The notes: a model not told the origin generated them from the letters alone. DNA of 43,718 nt from Cyanobacteria bacterium SZAS LIN-3 (GCA_018266215.1 JAFEAV010000054.1:1-43718); one strand, 5' to 3'; positions 25,938 through 34,679 are shown, counted from the first letter of the stretch. Made by a program: numbers and translations.

Positions 25938-26339
25938 TTAGCGGTCGCTCGAGTGCCCAGCCCCAGAGTCGAAAGCTTTACTGATTGCCGACGAGAGGGC
26001 CCCCTGAGTTTGACCCATTACAGTGGTTAGCAAAATAAGCCAGCAAGGCACCATAAAGAGTATCCGTTGGCGGAACCAGCGACTCGAAAACATGAGAATT
26101 CCCAGAGGCAGCGTAAATGAAATCAGAGTAGTTCGGAGTGGTAAATCAGGAACGGCACCTGCGCATTTGAGTATTCCTGCCACGGTAATTGAAAAGATGA
26201 GGGGATAGAACCAGAAAATAAGCGCAAACCACAGAGGAGGCTTGTCCAAGAAGGTATGGATGGATTTGCTTGACGGCCTCTCCGATTTTGGGTCAGAATG
26301 CGAGCCGTTCTCTGGCTGCTCAAGAGGTTCCGTAGACAT
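25938..26339 (-). CDS. Small membrane protein, unrecognised
   Basis: A 133-aa protein with a polar N-terminus (about 1-33), three hydrophobic helices (about 36-58, 70-86, 92-109) and a polar tail. AAAGGAT lies about 5 nt before the ATG, a good ribosome site. It stands between the DUF4304-like gene and the efflux operon on the same strand. No family recognised; codon use is less GC-rich than in the left half of the window. Confidence 0.6.
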   Translation of the reverse strand: MSTEPLEQPENGSHSDPKSERPSSKSIHTFLDKPPLWFALIFWFYPLIFSITVAGILKCAGAVPDLPLRTTLISFTLPLGILMFSSRWFRQRILFMVPCWLILLTTVMGQTQGALSSAISKAFDSGAGHSSDR

Positions 26340-26571
26340 ACTGATCCTTTTTGCATTTGGAGCATCTTACTCTCATCTTACCGGCTACTCAAACTTTGCG
26401 ACGGCCCAGGCGAGATCCGGTCAGGACGGCTTTTCCCTCCAGTCTGTCCCGGCAGGCCTTTTTTGCAAAATGACCTAGAGTCCCGGAAACCCTGATAAAT
26501 GCTAAATTTCCGGACACTGTACAGAATTATTGGACCGAGACATAGTCGAGCTTATGAGCCACTCGAACATC
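26340..26571. other. Gene-free stretch with an imperfect inverted repeat
   Basis: GTCC-c-GGAAA (about 26473-26482) and TTTCCGGAC (about 26502-26510) form an inverted repeat around an AT-rich loop. It lies downstream of the TolC gene on the minus strand and might terminate that operon, although the T-tract is poor. No gene seen. Confidence 0.35.
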
Positions 26572-26655
26572 ATAGACCCATACACAGGATGAGGCGCGGA
26601 GATGGATTGTAGCCCCTCTGTTTCTGATGAATCTGCGAAATATCTTCCGGCTGGG
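26572..26655 (-). pseudogene. Copy 2 of the ~80-nt repeat; possible remnant of a DUF4304-like gene end
   Basis: Translated on the minus strand it gives A-x-R-YFA-x-S-x-TEGLQSIS-x-P-x-PVYGSM, matching the C-terminal 26 residues of the protein encoded at 25290-25799. No upstream part of that gene is present: the similarity begins only 7 nt after the TolC stop. It is either a truncated gene copy or a dispersed intergenic repeat whose other copy was captured by a gene end. Confidence 0.55.
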
Positions 26656-26661
26656 GCGGAT

Positions 26662-28374
26662 CTACAAGATCGGCTTATCGGAAGTGAGGTTATTGACTGA
26701 CGCCAGACCAAGTTCACGTACGAGCTGCACTTGAGCGAGATTGAAGTCTGTGATCGCCTGCGCTTTGGCAATTTGTGCCTGGGTGTAATCGCGTTGGGCT
26801 GTTAAGACATCCAGGTGGGTGCCTACACCAGTTTGATATCGAATGCCGGCCAGTCGCAGCTCTTCTGATGCAGACATTACTCGATTGTCTGACTCAACGA
26901 TATTCTGGTCCGTGGAAAGACTTGTAATGTAGGCAGTCCTTACTGACTGTATCACCGTCACCACCATTTTTTTTAATTCTATGTTTGCTGCGCTGGCCCG
27001 AGTTTTGGCCGCTGCAATATTGGCTGCATCTACGGTGCCGAGACCGCCGAGCTTCCAGTTGAGATTGAGTCCGAGAAAATAGAGAGCATCCAGATTTGCT
27101 CTTCTGCTGCTGTTCTGGCCGATGCCGTAGACATTGCCGACAAAGTCGACCGTGGGTTGTAGGACCGAGCTGGCTATGCCTATTTGTGATTTGGCCGCAC
27201 GCCTTTGTTCGATCAGATCTTTGAGTTCCGGTCGATTCAACAGTGCCGTTTTGACAAGGTCTTCCACGTTTTGTATCCGCTTCAGCAACACTTTGCGGTC
27301 CACGGCCAGGGCAGGTTTCAAGTCGATTGCCATGTCGTAATTCAATGCAGCGGCCAGGTTGATTGCAGCTTGCCGTCTAGCCACCTGTTGATTTAGTAGG
27401 CTTTGCCGGTCGGTGGCGAGTTGCTGCCGGGCTTGGAGAACATCGAGATTTGTGCCTAAACCGTTCTCGAATCTCTGAGTGCTGACTCGAACTTGCTCTT
27501 CCGATGTATCGGCTGCGCGGATGCGAATCTGCAGTATGCTTTCCTCCAGGGCAAGCTGATAATATCTACGTGCGATATCAACAAGCGCATCACTGTAGGT
27601 TGTATGTTCTCTTGCATTAGCGGCATTCAGTTGGTGCTTACTCTGCAAAGCGCCAAACATCACCTTGCCTCCCTGATAGACGTGGTAGTTGAAGCCAGCG
27701 TTACCTATCATGAATGGACCGTTAAGCTTGATTTTTGAAAGATTGCTGTTTCCGGGTAGCTTGATATTCCCTTTAAGCCAATATTGTTGGTCGCCTAGAA
27801 CAATGTCTGGTAGAAAACGGCCCAGAGAGCTTAAGTGCTCATATTTGGCGGCTTTTGCGTTTTTACATGAGAGCGTAATATCCAAATTATTTGTGACACA
27901 GAGGCGCAGCAAATCATTTAAAGTGACGGTTTGAGAAAGTTTTGCGTCCATGGAGAAAGGGCTCATGGCCTGTTCGATCGTGATCAGCCCTGATAATTTT
28001 GGACTTTTCATCACAAGAGAATCGTCCTGGAAAATGCTGATTTCTCCTATCGATTTATTGTCAACCAGTTGGCTGTATTTGATGGATTTTGTCGGGAGCG
28101 GTGGCATTTGTCTGGATTTATCGACTTTTTCGTTGATTAATATAGGCGAAGCGATGGTTGCTGGCTGCGCCTTCGCCAGAGCTCTTGCTTCGTCGCTGTA
28201 TGCGTGCAGTTGCTCTTTGTACAGAGTACCGGTGGGCACGCTCGCCGTTTCGTCCGCGTAGGCTGGTGCAGCCAGCGTCATAGTGAGGACAGTGGATAAA
28301 GCCCTAATGGCTTGTAGAGCGCTTTGGGCTCGCGTGAAAAGTCCTGCTGATCCTTGCCTCTTAATGCATTTCAT
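26662..28374 (-). CDS. TolC-family outer-membrane efflux protein
   Basis: Outer-membrane channel of a tripartite efflux system, 570 aa. It has a signal peptide (about 1-46, ending APAYA), a low-complexity linker to about 150, and then two internally similar OEP repeats: one around 190-370 with RRYYQLALEE and FENGLGTNLDVLQARQQL, and one around 410-560 with IRYQTGVGTHLDVLTAQRDY, the typical helical-hairpin motif in each half. The ATG at 28374 overlaps the end of the MFS gene by 14 nt and has AGGTG upstream; a longer frame to 28503 would run inside the MFS gene. The N-terminal linker of about 100 residues is longer than in E. coli TolC. Confidence 0.88.
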   Translation of the reverse strand: MKCIKRQGSAGLFTRAQSALQAIRALSTVLTMTLAAPAYADETASVPTGTLYKEQLHAYSDEARALAKAQPATIASPILINEKVDKSRQMPPLPTKSIKYSQLVDNKSIGEISIFQDDSLVMKSPKLSGLITIEQAMSPFSMDAKLSQTVTLNDLLRLCVTNNLDITLSCKNAKAAKYEHLSSLGRFLPDIVLGDQQYWLKGNIKLPGNSNLSKIKLNGPFMIGNAGFNYHVYQGGKVMFGALQSKHQLNAANAREHTTYSDALVDIARRYYQLALEESILQIRIRAADTSEEQVRVSTQRFENGLGTNLDVLQARQQLATDRQSLLNQQVARRQAAINLAAALNYDMAIDLKPALAVDRKVLLKRIQNVEDLVKTALLNRPELKDLIEQRRAAKSQIGIASSVLQPTVDFVGNVYGIGQNSSRRANLDALYFLGLNLNWKLGGLGTVDAANIAAAKTRASAANIELKKMVVTVIQSVRTAYITSLSTDQNIVESDNRVMSASEELRLAGIRYQTGVGTHLDVLTAQRDYTQAQIAKAQAITDFNLAQVQLVRELGLASVNNLTSDKPIL

Positions 28375-29956
28375 GACTGACACCTGATTTGGTTTTTTCC
28401 AAGTACGTAACTGCCAGACCGCCCACACCGAGGACGATCGCAAAAACAAAGAAACAATCGCTAAAAGCGAGCAGATTCGCCTGCTTGCGTATGCTGATGT
28501 CAATGATAGCTACCGCCTGTTGTTGCGCCAGTTCCAAGCTGCTCCCCTTGCCTACAAGGGTCTCTACCAGCATGTTGGTTCTTTCCTGAAACGCCTGAGA
28601 ATAGATGGTGGCCGATTCGCCGATAAATTGTGAGTGAAATTTTTCGCGCAAAGTGAGCAATGTACCGATACCAGCGATACCAAATGAGCCGCCGAGATTG
28701 CGTGTCATATTGTAAAGTGCAGAGGCGGAGCCTATTTTTGATGGTTCGATGCCAGCCGTCGCCACTCCGGAGAGGGGGATAAAGATGAATGGTAGACCGA
28801 TTGCTCGCACCACTTGTGGTATCACAAACTGAGGGCCGCTAAAATCATTATTGAGCGGTATGTTGAGCGCAAAGCCGGTCGCAAACATTGCGATGCCAAA
28901 GAAAATCAGCATCCTGGAATCAATCTTTTGCATGAGCACCGGCACGAAGGGATTGACGAACAATTGCGGGATACCAAACCAGATCATGACAGCGCCAATC
29001 TGCGCTGCATTGTATCCGTGGATCTGCGAAAGATATACGGGCATGAGATAAGTCGGTCCGTAGAGACCGGCTCCCACTGCGAGGTTGGCGACAGCGGCTA
29101 AAGTGAAGTTGCGCTTACGAAAGAGGCGCAATTCGATAAATGGATTTTTGACCTTGAGCTCAATGATCAAGGCTGCTGTAAGGCATACCACGGCAGTTAC
29201 AGCCATGCGCACGATAAAGTCTGAGCCTAGCCAGTCTTTGCGGTTGCCTTCCTCTAAAAAGGTCTCCAGGCAGCCAAGTCCGACAGCCATAAAGCCGATA
29301 CCAAACCAGTCACCTTTTTTTAATAGATCAAATTGAGCGTTAGCTTTTTCCAGTGCTAAGCCTAGTACCGCAACTAGAAAAATGCCCGGGATGATATTGA
29401 GATAGAACACGAAAGGCCAACCATAATTGTCGGTTATCCAGCCGCCGAGGCTGGGGCCTATTGCCGGTGCGAAGGTAGCGGAGATACCAAACATGGCCAG
29501 TCCCACAGGATGTTTGGATGGAGGCAACTTTTCCAGGATTAATTGCATCGCCAGAGGTATCAACACACCTCCAGTGAATCCCTGGACTGCGCGAAAAAAT
29601 ATCATTGATGACAAATCTCTGGCAGCGCCGCAGAGGCAGGAGAAAATGACAAAGAGCACAGTGTTGAACAGGAGAAAGTTCTTGAAGCCAAAGGCTCTGG
29701 AAAGCCAGGCACCCAGTGGGATGACGATGATTTCTGCAATCAGATAGGACGTAGAAATCCACGACCCTTCGTCAATAGTGGCGCCTAGCGTGCCCTGTAT
29801 GTCAGCCAGAGATGAGTTTGTGATCTGAATGTCCAGGATGGCCATAAAGGCGCCCAGGCATGCTCCCGCTACGATGACCCAGTCTCTCATGCTGACTTTG
29901 CGCTCAGGAGCAGCGCTTGGAGCGACTGCTGCCAATGCTTTGGCGGCTGTCGTCAC
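28361..29956 (-). CDS. DHA2-family MFS pump (EmrB-type)
   Basis: Inner-membrane pump, 531 aa with about 14 hydrophobic segments. The first helix reads AFMAILDIQITNSSL as in EmrB; ISTSYLIAE and the SRAFGFKN loop follow, and the antiporter motif GPSLGGWI is in helix 5. The start is a GTG (29956) one nt after the HlyD stop, with GAAGG about 9 nt upstream, so translation is coupled. With the adaptor before it and the TolC gene after it, this forms a complete EmrAB-TolC-type exporter. Confidence 0.9.
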   Translation of the reverse strand: MTTAAKALAAVAPSAAPERKVSMRDWVIVAGACLGAFMAILDIQITNSSLADIQGTLGATIDEGSWISTSYLIAEIIVIPLGAWLSRAFGFKNFLLFNTVLFVIFSCLCGAARDLSSMIFFRAVQGFTGGVLIPLAMQLILEKLPPSKHPVGLAMFGISATFAPAIGPSLGGWITDNYGWPFVFYLNIIPGIFLVAVLGLALEKANAQFDLLKKGDWFGIGFMAVGLGCLETFLEEGNRKDWLGSDFIVRMAVTAVVCLTAALIIELKVKNPFIELRLFRKRNFTLAAVANLAVGAGLYGPTYLMPVYLSQIHGYNAAQIGAVMIWFGIPQLFVNPFVPVLMQKIDSRMLIFFGIAMFATGFALNIPLNNDFSGPQFVIPQVVRAIGLPFIFIPLSGVATAGIEPSKIGSASALYNMTRNLGGSFGIAGIGTLLTLREKFHSQFIGESATIYSQAFQERTNMLVETLVGKGSSLELAQQQAVAIIDISIRKQANLLAFSDCFFVFAIVLGVGGLAVTYLEKTKSGVSHEMH

Positions 29957-29957
29957 T

Positions 29958-31274
29958 TTAATGTACCTTCACTTTGACAAAGCAGGACATGCCTGGAGTC
30001 ATGCGTTCTTTGTACGATTCTGGTGTGTTGGCATCGAGGATGATTTTGACGGGCACGCGCTGTACGATCTTAGTGAAATTGCCGGTGGCATTATCCGGCG
30101 GCAGCAAAGCAAAAGCAGCACCAGAAGCGGGAGAGAAGCTGTCAACACGCCCTGTAAATTCATGATCGCCGAGTGCGTCAACGGTAAACTTCACTTCTTG
30201 ACCGATGCGGATGTCGCGCAGTTGAGTTTCTTTGTAATTGGCAACGACCCATTTTTCATCGCTAACGATAGCCATCAGGGGACTACCTGTCTGGACGCGC
30301 TGGCCCACCTCTACTGTCTTGCGCCCGATACGGCCGGTAATAGGGGCTAAAATGCGCGTATATGAGAGTTTCAGTTTCGCGTTGTCGAGATCTACTAGCG
30401 CCTCTTGCACTGAGCTTTCCTGCGAAATTTTCTGTTTTGTGTTGACCCCGATTTGCTGGTTGGCGGCCTGTGCCTGGTCACCGGAAGCTTTAGCAGAAAT
30501 ATATTGTGCTTTCGCTACCTCGAGCTGTGATCGAGCCTCTTGCATTTTCGTTTCTGCTTGCTCCAAAGCGTTCGCAGCAGATTTCTTGGCGGCCAGGGCG
30601 ACATCATAGTCGCGACGAACGGTGTCGAGATTTTCGGTAGCAACCGCACCAGCTTTTTCCAGAGCCGTGTAACGGTGGAGATCAAGTTCTGTTTTCCTTA
30701 GTTCGGCTTCCCGCTGGACCAGGAGTTGTTTGGCCAGCGAAATGCCAACTTCGGCTCCGCGAACCACGTGCTCTTCGCGGGCAATGGAGTGAGTAGCAGA
30801 GACCATTGAAGCACTGGCTGTCTTATCAGCATAGTGCGCATTAGAAGAAGCAAGTACCACTATATTTTTAGCGACCGATACGTCCTTCTGAGCCTTGGCT
30901 AAGTGTGCCTCTGCTTTGCGCACCTCGACTATTTCATCCCGGTCGTCGAGTGTGGCTAACAGATCGCCGGTTTTTACAAGTTGATTGTCGTTGACCACTA
31001 CTGAGCCAACGGTGCCGGCTATGCGAGCGCCGACCGTATGAATGTGGCCCGTGATATAGGCATTGTCAGTCTCAATATACGATAGAAGGTTCATGGCAAA
31101 CGGATAGCCGACAATAGCGGCGAAAGCTATCACCGCACTAATGAGAAGGACGAACCAGATTTTCTTACCGCCACCATTTTTGGCGATAACAGCCGGCTCC
31201 GCTAAGTTACAGTGGAGTCCATTGGTCCCGGCCATGTCGGGCTCTTTGTCTGTTTTTGTCAAACTTTCTTGCAT
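29958..31274 (-). CDS. HlyD/EmrA-family membrane fusion protein
   Basis: Periplasmic adaptor, 438 aa. A cytoplasmic N-terminus of about 38 residues is followed by a single anchor helix (about 39-62), the EmrA-like stretch SYIETDNAYITGHI (about 66-79), a biotinyl-lipoyl half (VVVNDNQLVKTGDLLATLD), a long coiled coil (about 115-290) and the second lipoyl half plus beta-barrel (LAPITGRIGRKTVEVGQRV split by motifs APITGR and VEVGQ). GAGGGG stands 6 nt before the ATG at 31274. It is the second gene of the operon, after the TetR regulator. Confidence 0.9.
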   Translation of the reverse strand: MQESLTKTDKEPDMAGTNGLHCNLAEPAVIAKNGGGKKIWFVLLISAVIAFAAIVGYPFAMNLLSYIETDNAYITGHIHTVGARIAGTVGSVVVNDNQLVKTGDLLATLDDRDEIVEVRKAEAHLAKAQKDVSVAKNIVVLASSNAHYADKTASASMVSATHSIAREEHVVRGAEVGISLAKQLLVQREAELRKTELDLHRYTALEKAGAVATENLDTVRRDYDVALAAKKSAANALEQAETKMQEARSQLEVAKAQYISAKASGDQAQAANQQIGVNTKQKISQESSVQEALVDLDNAKLKLSYTRILAPITGRIGRKTVEVGQRVQTGSPLMAIVSDEKWVVANYKETQLRDIRIGQEVKFTVDALGDHEFTGRVDSFSPASGAAFALLPPDNATGNFTKIVQRVPVKIILDANTPESYKERMTPGMSCFVKVKVH

Positions 31275-31362
31275 ATTTCCCCTCGTCTTGAAGGCGCACG
31301 GACTCGCGGGCTCGCAGAGCTCGTCCTGATTGTTTCTATTATTTCCTGATAGTTAGTAGCGT

Positions 31363-32010
31363 TTACGATTTGCCATAGGCTCTTAATCCTTGCAAAAGCA
31401 AATCAACGAGGATTTTTGATTCTCGCTCAAATACGTCTTCTGGAGGCCGTCCTGGCTGGAGGTCGCTAAAATCTCTCTGGTAAGGCGGGAGAAATGAGGT
31501 GAGTGCGGCCAATATCACTTCGCACATATCCACCACAGATGCTGCAGAAGAAAGCTCGCCGGCGTCGATTGCTTTTTGCAACATTGCTCGGAAAATATTT
31601 TTGATGTCGATAAATCTGTCGGCAAAACGCGTTTGTACAGTTTGATTAGCATAGATGAGTGCTTCCGGTGTGCGCAAAGTTTGGACTTCTTGATAGACAG
31701 AATTGATATAGAGATGGAACATGTCGATGAGTGATTGCAGATAGTTAGACTTTGTCACTTCCATCTTTTGCTTCAAAATGTCTTCAAGGTAATTGAAATG
31801 ATTGGTACAGATAGCCAAAAGGATCTCTTCTTTATTTGGGAAGAATGAATACAGTGTGCCCTTCCCGATGGCCAGACTGCGAGCGATTTCTTCCATTGTG
31901 GTCTTTTCATAACCGTTGGTGAGGAAGAGCTGCCGTGCTTCCAGCACGATTCTTTGCTTTTTGCTGATGTCTGCGTCGGTTTTCAAAATAGCACCATGCG
32001 AGCCAAACAA
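31363..32010 (-). CDS. TetR-family transcriptional repressor of the efflux operon
   Basis: A 215-aa regulator with the N-terminal TetR helix-turn-helix: ARQLFLTNGYEKTTMEEIARSL then GKGTLYSFFPNKEEIL, given here as motifs FLTNGYEKTT and GTLYSFFPNKE (about 30-70). The C-terminal ligand domain is helical. The frame begins at a TTG (32010) with GGGAA 5-7 nt upstream; a second TTG at 31986 is possible. A perfect palindromic operator lies 23 nt upstream. The gene precedes the HlyD gene by 88 nt on the same strand and is presumably the first gene of the operon it controls. Confidence 0.9.
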   Translation of the reverse strand: MFGSHGAILKTDADISKKQRIVLEARQLFLTNGYEKTTMEEIARSLAIGKGTLYSFFPNKEEILLAICTNHFNYLEDILKQKMEVTKSNYLQSLIDMFHLYINSVYQEVQTLRTPEALIYANQTVQTRFADRFIDIKNIFRAMLQKAIDAGELSSAASVVDMCEVILAALTSFLPPYQRDFSDLQPGRPPEDVFERESKILVDLLLQGLRAYGKS

Positions 32011-32027
32011 TTTTGTTCCCTGGATAC

Positions 32028-32065
32028 AGTATAGAACGATAGAACGTTTTTCGTTCTATCGTTCT
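32028..32065 (-). promoter_or_regulatory. TetR operator overlapping the efflux-operon promoter
   Basis: AGAACGATAGAACG (32033-32046) and its exact reverse complement (32052-32065) flank TTTTT. Each arm contains the octamer ATAGAACG or its inverse twice, so two half-site pairs are nested. A -10-like TATACT (32033-32028, minus strand) abuts it. Binding here would block the promoter of the TetR gene and the exporter genes. Confidence 0.8.
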
Positions 32066-32175
32066 GATTAAATCCACTTAAGGGCTTGCGATTGCAGGCA
32101 AGCGGACGTGCATCTGCGTGGAAGACGTTGAGGGGCATCAAAGGCCGAGGCGCAGCCGGACAGAGAGGCGAATAC

Positions 32176-32380
32176 CTAGACATGGAGCTGCACGCTGCCT
32201 GTGACGGTGAGACGGCCCAGCGCCAAGGCAAGAACCCCCATTGTGGCCTGCGTCGCAATCAGGAGCTTGCGCTGGTTGTAGCGATCGGCCGCGAAGCCGG
32301 TCCAGGGTATTAGCAGAAGTTGGGGGGCCGAACTGGAGCGCCATGACCGTGCCCACGGCCGAGGCAGAATCCGCGACACC
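32176..32380 (-). pseudogene. Fragment of an MFS transporter gene, frameshifted
   Basis: Two overlapping minus-strand frames read on from each other as an MFS (EntS-like) internal fragment: ASAVGTVMALQFGP in one, then LLLIPWTGFAADRYNQRK (motif A region) and LLIATQATMGVLALALG in the other. The frame switch falls at a run of six C (32327-32322), where one base too many breaks the frame. Both ends of the gene are missing. A decayed remnant next to the intact efflux operon. Confidence 0.65.
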
Positions 32381-32856
32381 TGGCACAGATTGCGGTGGCG
32401 CAATCTGGACTGATGGAACAAGCTTCAACGGGCGAATTCAAGACACGATCAAAAGAAGTGAGAGCCTGTCATCAATGCTGGCTGAGGCAGGCTGTCACGT
32501 CCCAAGTTCGATCGACTTTATTCTGCGTCTATTGCTTCCAGAATCGTTCTAAGGTCTGGGCGGGCAGCAGGAAATCAGCGAACCGTGGAATCTTCCCGAT
32601 GAGAATCTGAACGGTATAGAGTGCTTTCATGTAGGGGCGACTGGGCCATGCCCGAAGAATTTACCGCATCCATCAAGCAGCACATGCGAACGGTGAGCGA
32701 TCTTGAGGCGAAGTTTTCAACGGTAAAACCAGAATCTTTGGTCAGTCCGATATCGTTTAGGTCAACAATTCTCGGATGGCCTTAAAGGTTGTCAGAACAG
32801 CATTCAGGAGAGCGAATTCCTACCGGTCTTCATGCAAGTGTCGGCATACTGAGTGC
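32381..32856. other. Gene-poor stretch between the MFS remnant and the toxin gene
   Basis: No convincing full-length gene. Two tiny protein-like frames are visible: 32529-32630 (minus, 33 codons, MKALYTVQI start) and 32648-32785 (plus, 45 codons, MPEEFTASIKQHMR start), each with no good ribosome site. They may be debris of lost genes. Confidence 0.3.
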
Positions 32857-33156
32857 TCATGGATGAGGGGTGATTGCGATAACGGTAATTTTGTTGCTCT
32901 TAGGTGGGTGATAACAAAAGAAAATTCTGTATGCGCCGGGAGTCTTGTTCTGTGCGTATGCTTCGTAGACCTTGACGCCATGCGGTCCTTCGAGGGACGA
33001 ATATTCATGCGTATTCAGTCCGGGATGCTTGGGGTTTTCAGCTATAAGTCGCAAAGCTTTTGCCACCGCTTTGAAAATGGCAGCCTTGCTCTTAGAAGAC
33101 TTGAGATCGTTAAATTGTCTGTGAGCTTCCTCGGCAAGGAGTATTTCGAAAGTCAC
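32857..33156 (-). CDS. RelE/ParE-type toxin
   Basis: A 99-aa protein with the RelE/ParE fold pattern: an N-terminal strand and helix (FEILLAEEAHRQFNDL), helix KAVAKALRLIAENP, PGLNTHEYSSLEG, then the strands YEAYAQNK, AYRIFFCY and ITVIAITPHP. Such toxins usually cleave mRNA on the ribosome or inhibit gyrase; which one cannot be read from the sequence. The start is a GTG directly abutting the antitoxin stop (TAG-GTG), so translation is coupled. Confidence 0.72.
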   Translation of the reverse strand: MTFEILLAEEAHRQFNDLKSSKSKAAIFKAVAKALRLIAENPKHPGLNTHEYSSLEGPHGVKVYEAYAQNKTPGAYRIFFCYHPPKSNKITVIAITPHP

Positions 33157-33450
33157 CTAAGAATCGTCGACCTCCGATAGGTCGAGCTTTGCGACTTTGC
33201 CGGCCTCAATGTCTTTGATGCCACGCTGGATGGATGCAAGCCGTTCTGGATTTTCGTAGATCCAGGCCTCGTAATAAGGGACCGATTTCACAGGATCCAA
33301 AAGGATCTGGCCGAGATTATTTCGGAAGGCTCTGTACCGTACGCCGTGTGCGTCGGCAGGCATAACGCCTCCCAGAGCGACTCGCTTGCGATCATCCGGC
33401 TCGAGTTCCTTGCCGACGGGCTTGAATTTTCCTTCGTCAATAATGTCCAC
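33157..33450 (-). CDS. Antitoxin of the RelE/ParE-type pair
   Basis: The C-terminal half is typical of cognate antitoxins: PYYEAWIYENPERLASIQRG, seen as motifs YEAWIYENPE and SIQRGI, then an acidic tail ending LDLSEVDDS. No ribbon-helix-helix or HTH is obvious. Two starts compete: ATG at 33489 (110 aa) overlaps an operator-like palindrome and has no ribosome site, while GTG at 33450 (97 aa) has GAGGTGA 5 nt upstream. I prefer the GTG. Antitoxin precedes toxin in one coupled unit. Confidence 0.68.
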   Translation of the reverse strand: MDIIDEGKFKPVGKELEPDDRKRVALGGVMPADAHGVRYRAFRNNLGQILLDPVKSVPYYEAWIYENPERLASIQRGIKDIEAGKVAKLDLSEVDDS

Positions 33451-33481
33451 AAAGATCACCTCAATGCTGATCGTATCACGA

Positions 33482-33515
33482 ATGCCCATAGTGGGTAATA
33501 CCCATTTAGGGTATT
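33482..33515 (-). promoter_or_regulatory. Palindromic operator of the toxin-antitoxin unit
   Basis: AATACCC-attta-GGGTATT (33497-33515) is a perfect 7-bp inverted repeat, and a second imperfect one, TGCCCA-tag-TGGGTA (33483-33497), overlaps it. Tandem palindromes just upstream of a TA pair are the usual site of autoregulation. Confidence 0.55.
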
Positions 33516-33674
33516 CGCTGCGATTGACTAGCTTCGGAGCAACCCGTGATTTCTCCTCCCTTGCATTCTGTTCGCTGCCGGTAATTATTCAACTGCTTAG
33601 CTGACCTCGATGGGTTCGCCGGGGTCAAGGTTCTCTCGTTTCAGTTTGCTGGGTAACGTTCTACTGCGTCGGAA

Positions 33675-34434
33675 ATGCCCCAGCCTCCCATTCACCCTCA
33701 GACCGTTTATCAGTCGGAGGCAGGGGCCACCGCAGGGCAGCTTCGCTCCTGCGCATCAATAGCCAACCGTCCACCGGTTCGCCAATTCACAACCTCCGCA
33801 GACTCAGGAGGTTCAAAACACACCTCCGGTCATAGCGACTCCACAGCTCCAACCGGCGCCGGCCACGACTCCAGCATCCGAGCCACATGCTCAAGCCGCG
33901 ACAGCTACCATGACACCACAAGATTATGAGGACGTGACTGACGCTACGGTGCTCGAAACTCTTGCCGACGGTTCTATCTTTGAAAATGAAGGTGCGGGGG
34001 CTGCAACCTCCGGAGGTAATATCCGAAGCTGGCGCAGCGAAGACCTGGAAGGTCAGGTGACCGCCGCAGCCGAGAAAATTCTCAAGCCCTTGATGGATCG
34101 CGTCCAAGACCTCACCAAAGAAATCGTTCTCAAAGACCTCAAAATCGAAGAGATGGACAAACAGCTCAAACTCTTGCCCGACTTCGAGGCACAAAAGAAA
34201 AAGCTGCTCGCCGAAATCGAAGCCGAGCGCAAGGCATCAGAAATCCAATTCAATAAGGCCAAAGAGCAGGAAGAAGAAGCTCGCGCGCTTGAGGCAGAAA
34301 ATGCACTTCTCAAAAAGAAGGCAGAAGAAGCACTCCTCAGTGCAGCCAAACTTGCGGACCTAGAAAAAGTCGTGCAAGAACTGCAAAAACCAAAACCATC
34401 GTTTTGGAAAAAATTCTTTGGACCGCAGCAGTAA
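33675..34434 (+). pseudogene. Coiled-coil protein gene with a broken N-terminal part
   Basis: An intact frame from ATG 33910 encodes 174 aa: a short acidic region, a coiled coil (about 45-150, with DLTKEIVLKDLKIEEMDKQ-type heptads) and the end SFWKKFFG. The same frame is clearly coding-like upstream of that ATG (Pro/Gln-rich, QPPQTQEVQNTPP) back to a TAG at 33760-33762, and beyond it (PPQGSFAPAHQ). A plausible start, MPQPPIHPQTVYQ, lies at 33675 in another frame. So one frameshift (about 33715-33725) and one stop interrupt a larger gene. The ATG at 33910 has no ribosome site, making expression doubtful. Confidence 0.6.
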
Positions 34435-34495
34435 AACTCAGCCGCAGCTGGCGATCAAAATCTCCGTATTTCTATAGTAGATGGACGGTTTTGAG

Positions 34496-34590
34496 AAAAA
34501 AAGCTGGGTGGTACCGAAAGTGGTACCACCCAGTCAAAGAAGTCTAAATCGAGTCTTACCGATCCATGGAAACGGTCATGTCAGGCCGGA
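34496..34590 (-). repeat. Terminator-bearing repeat, copy A
   Basis: On the minus strand a ~90-nt unit ends in a perfect 12-bp hairpin (CTGGGTGGTACC, 34533-34522, with GGTACCACCCAG, 34515-34504) followed by seven T, a textbook intrinsic terminator. The unit shares the block GATCC-x-TGGAAA-x-GG-x-CATGT (plus strand, from about 34560) and the hairpin with copy B at 35046-35134. Confidence 0.75.
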
Positions 34591-34679
34591 AGTCGGGTAG
34601 ACAAACCCCCGAGTTTGTATAATCACAGTTTGACAGAATCAGTGTTTGTCAAGTTATCATATAGCTCAGGAGATGTTTT

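Noticed and set aside
34623..34672. Possible plus-strand promoter (TTGACA with TATCAT)
   Set aside because: Spacing of about 19 nt is long and there is no gene downstream on that strand.
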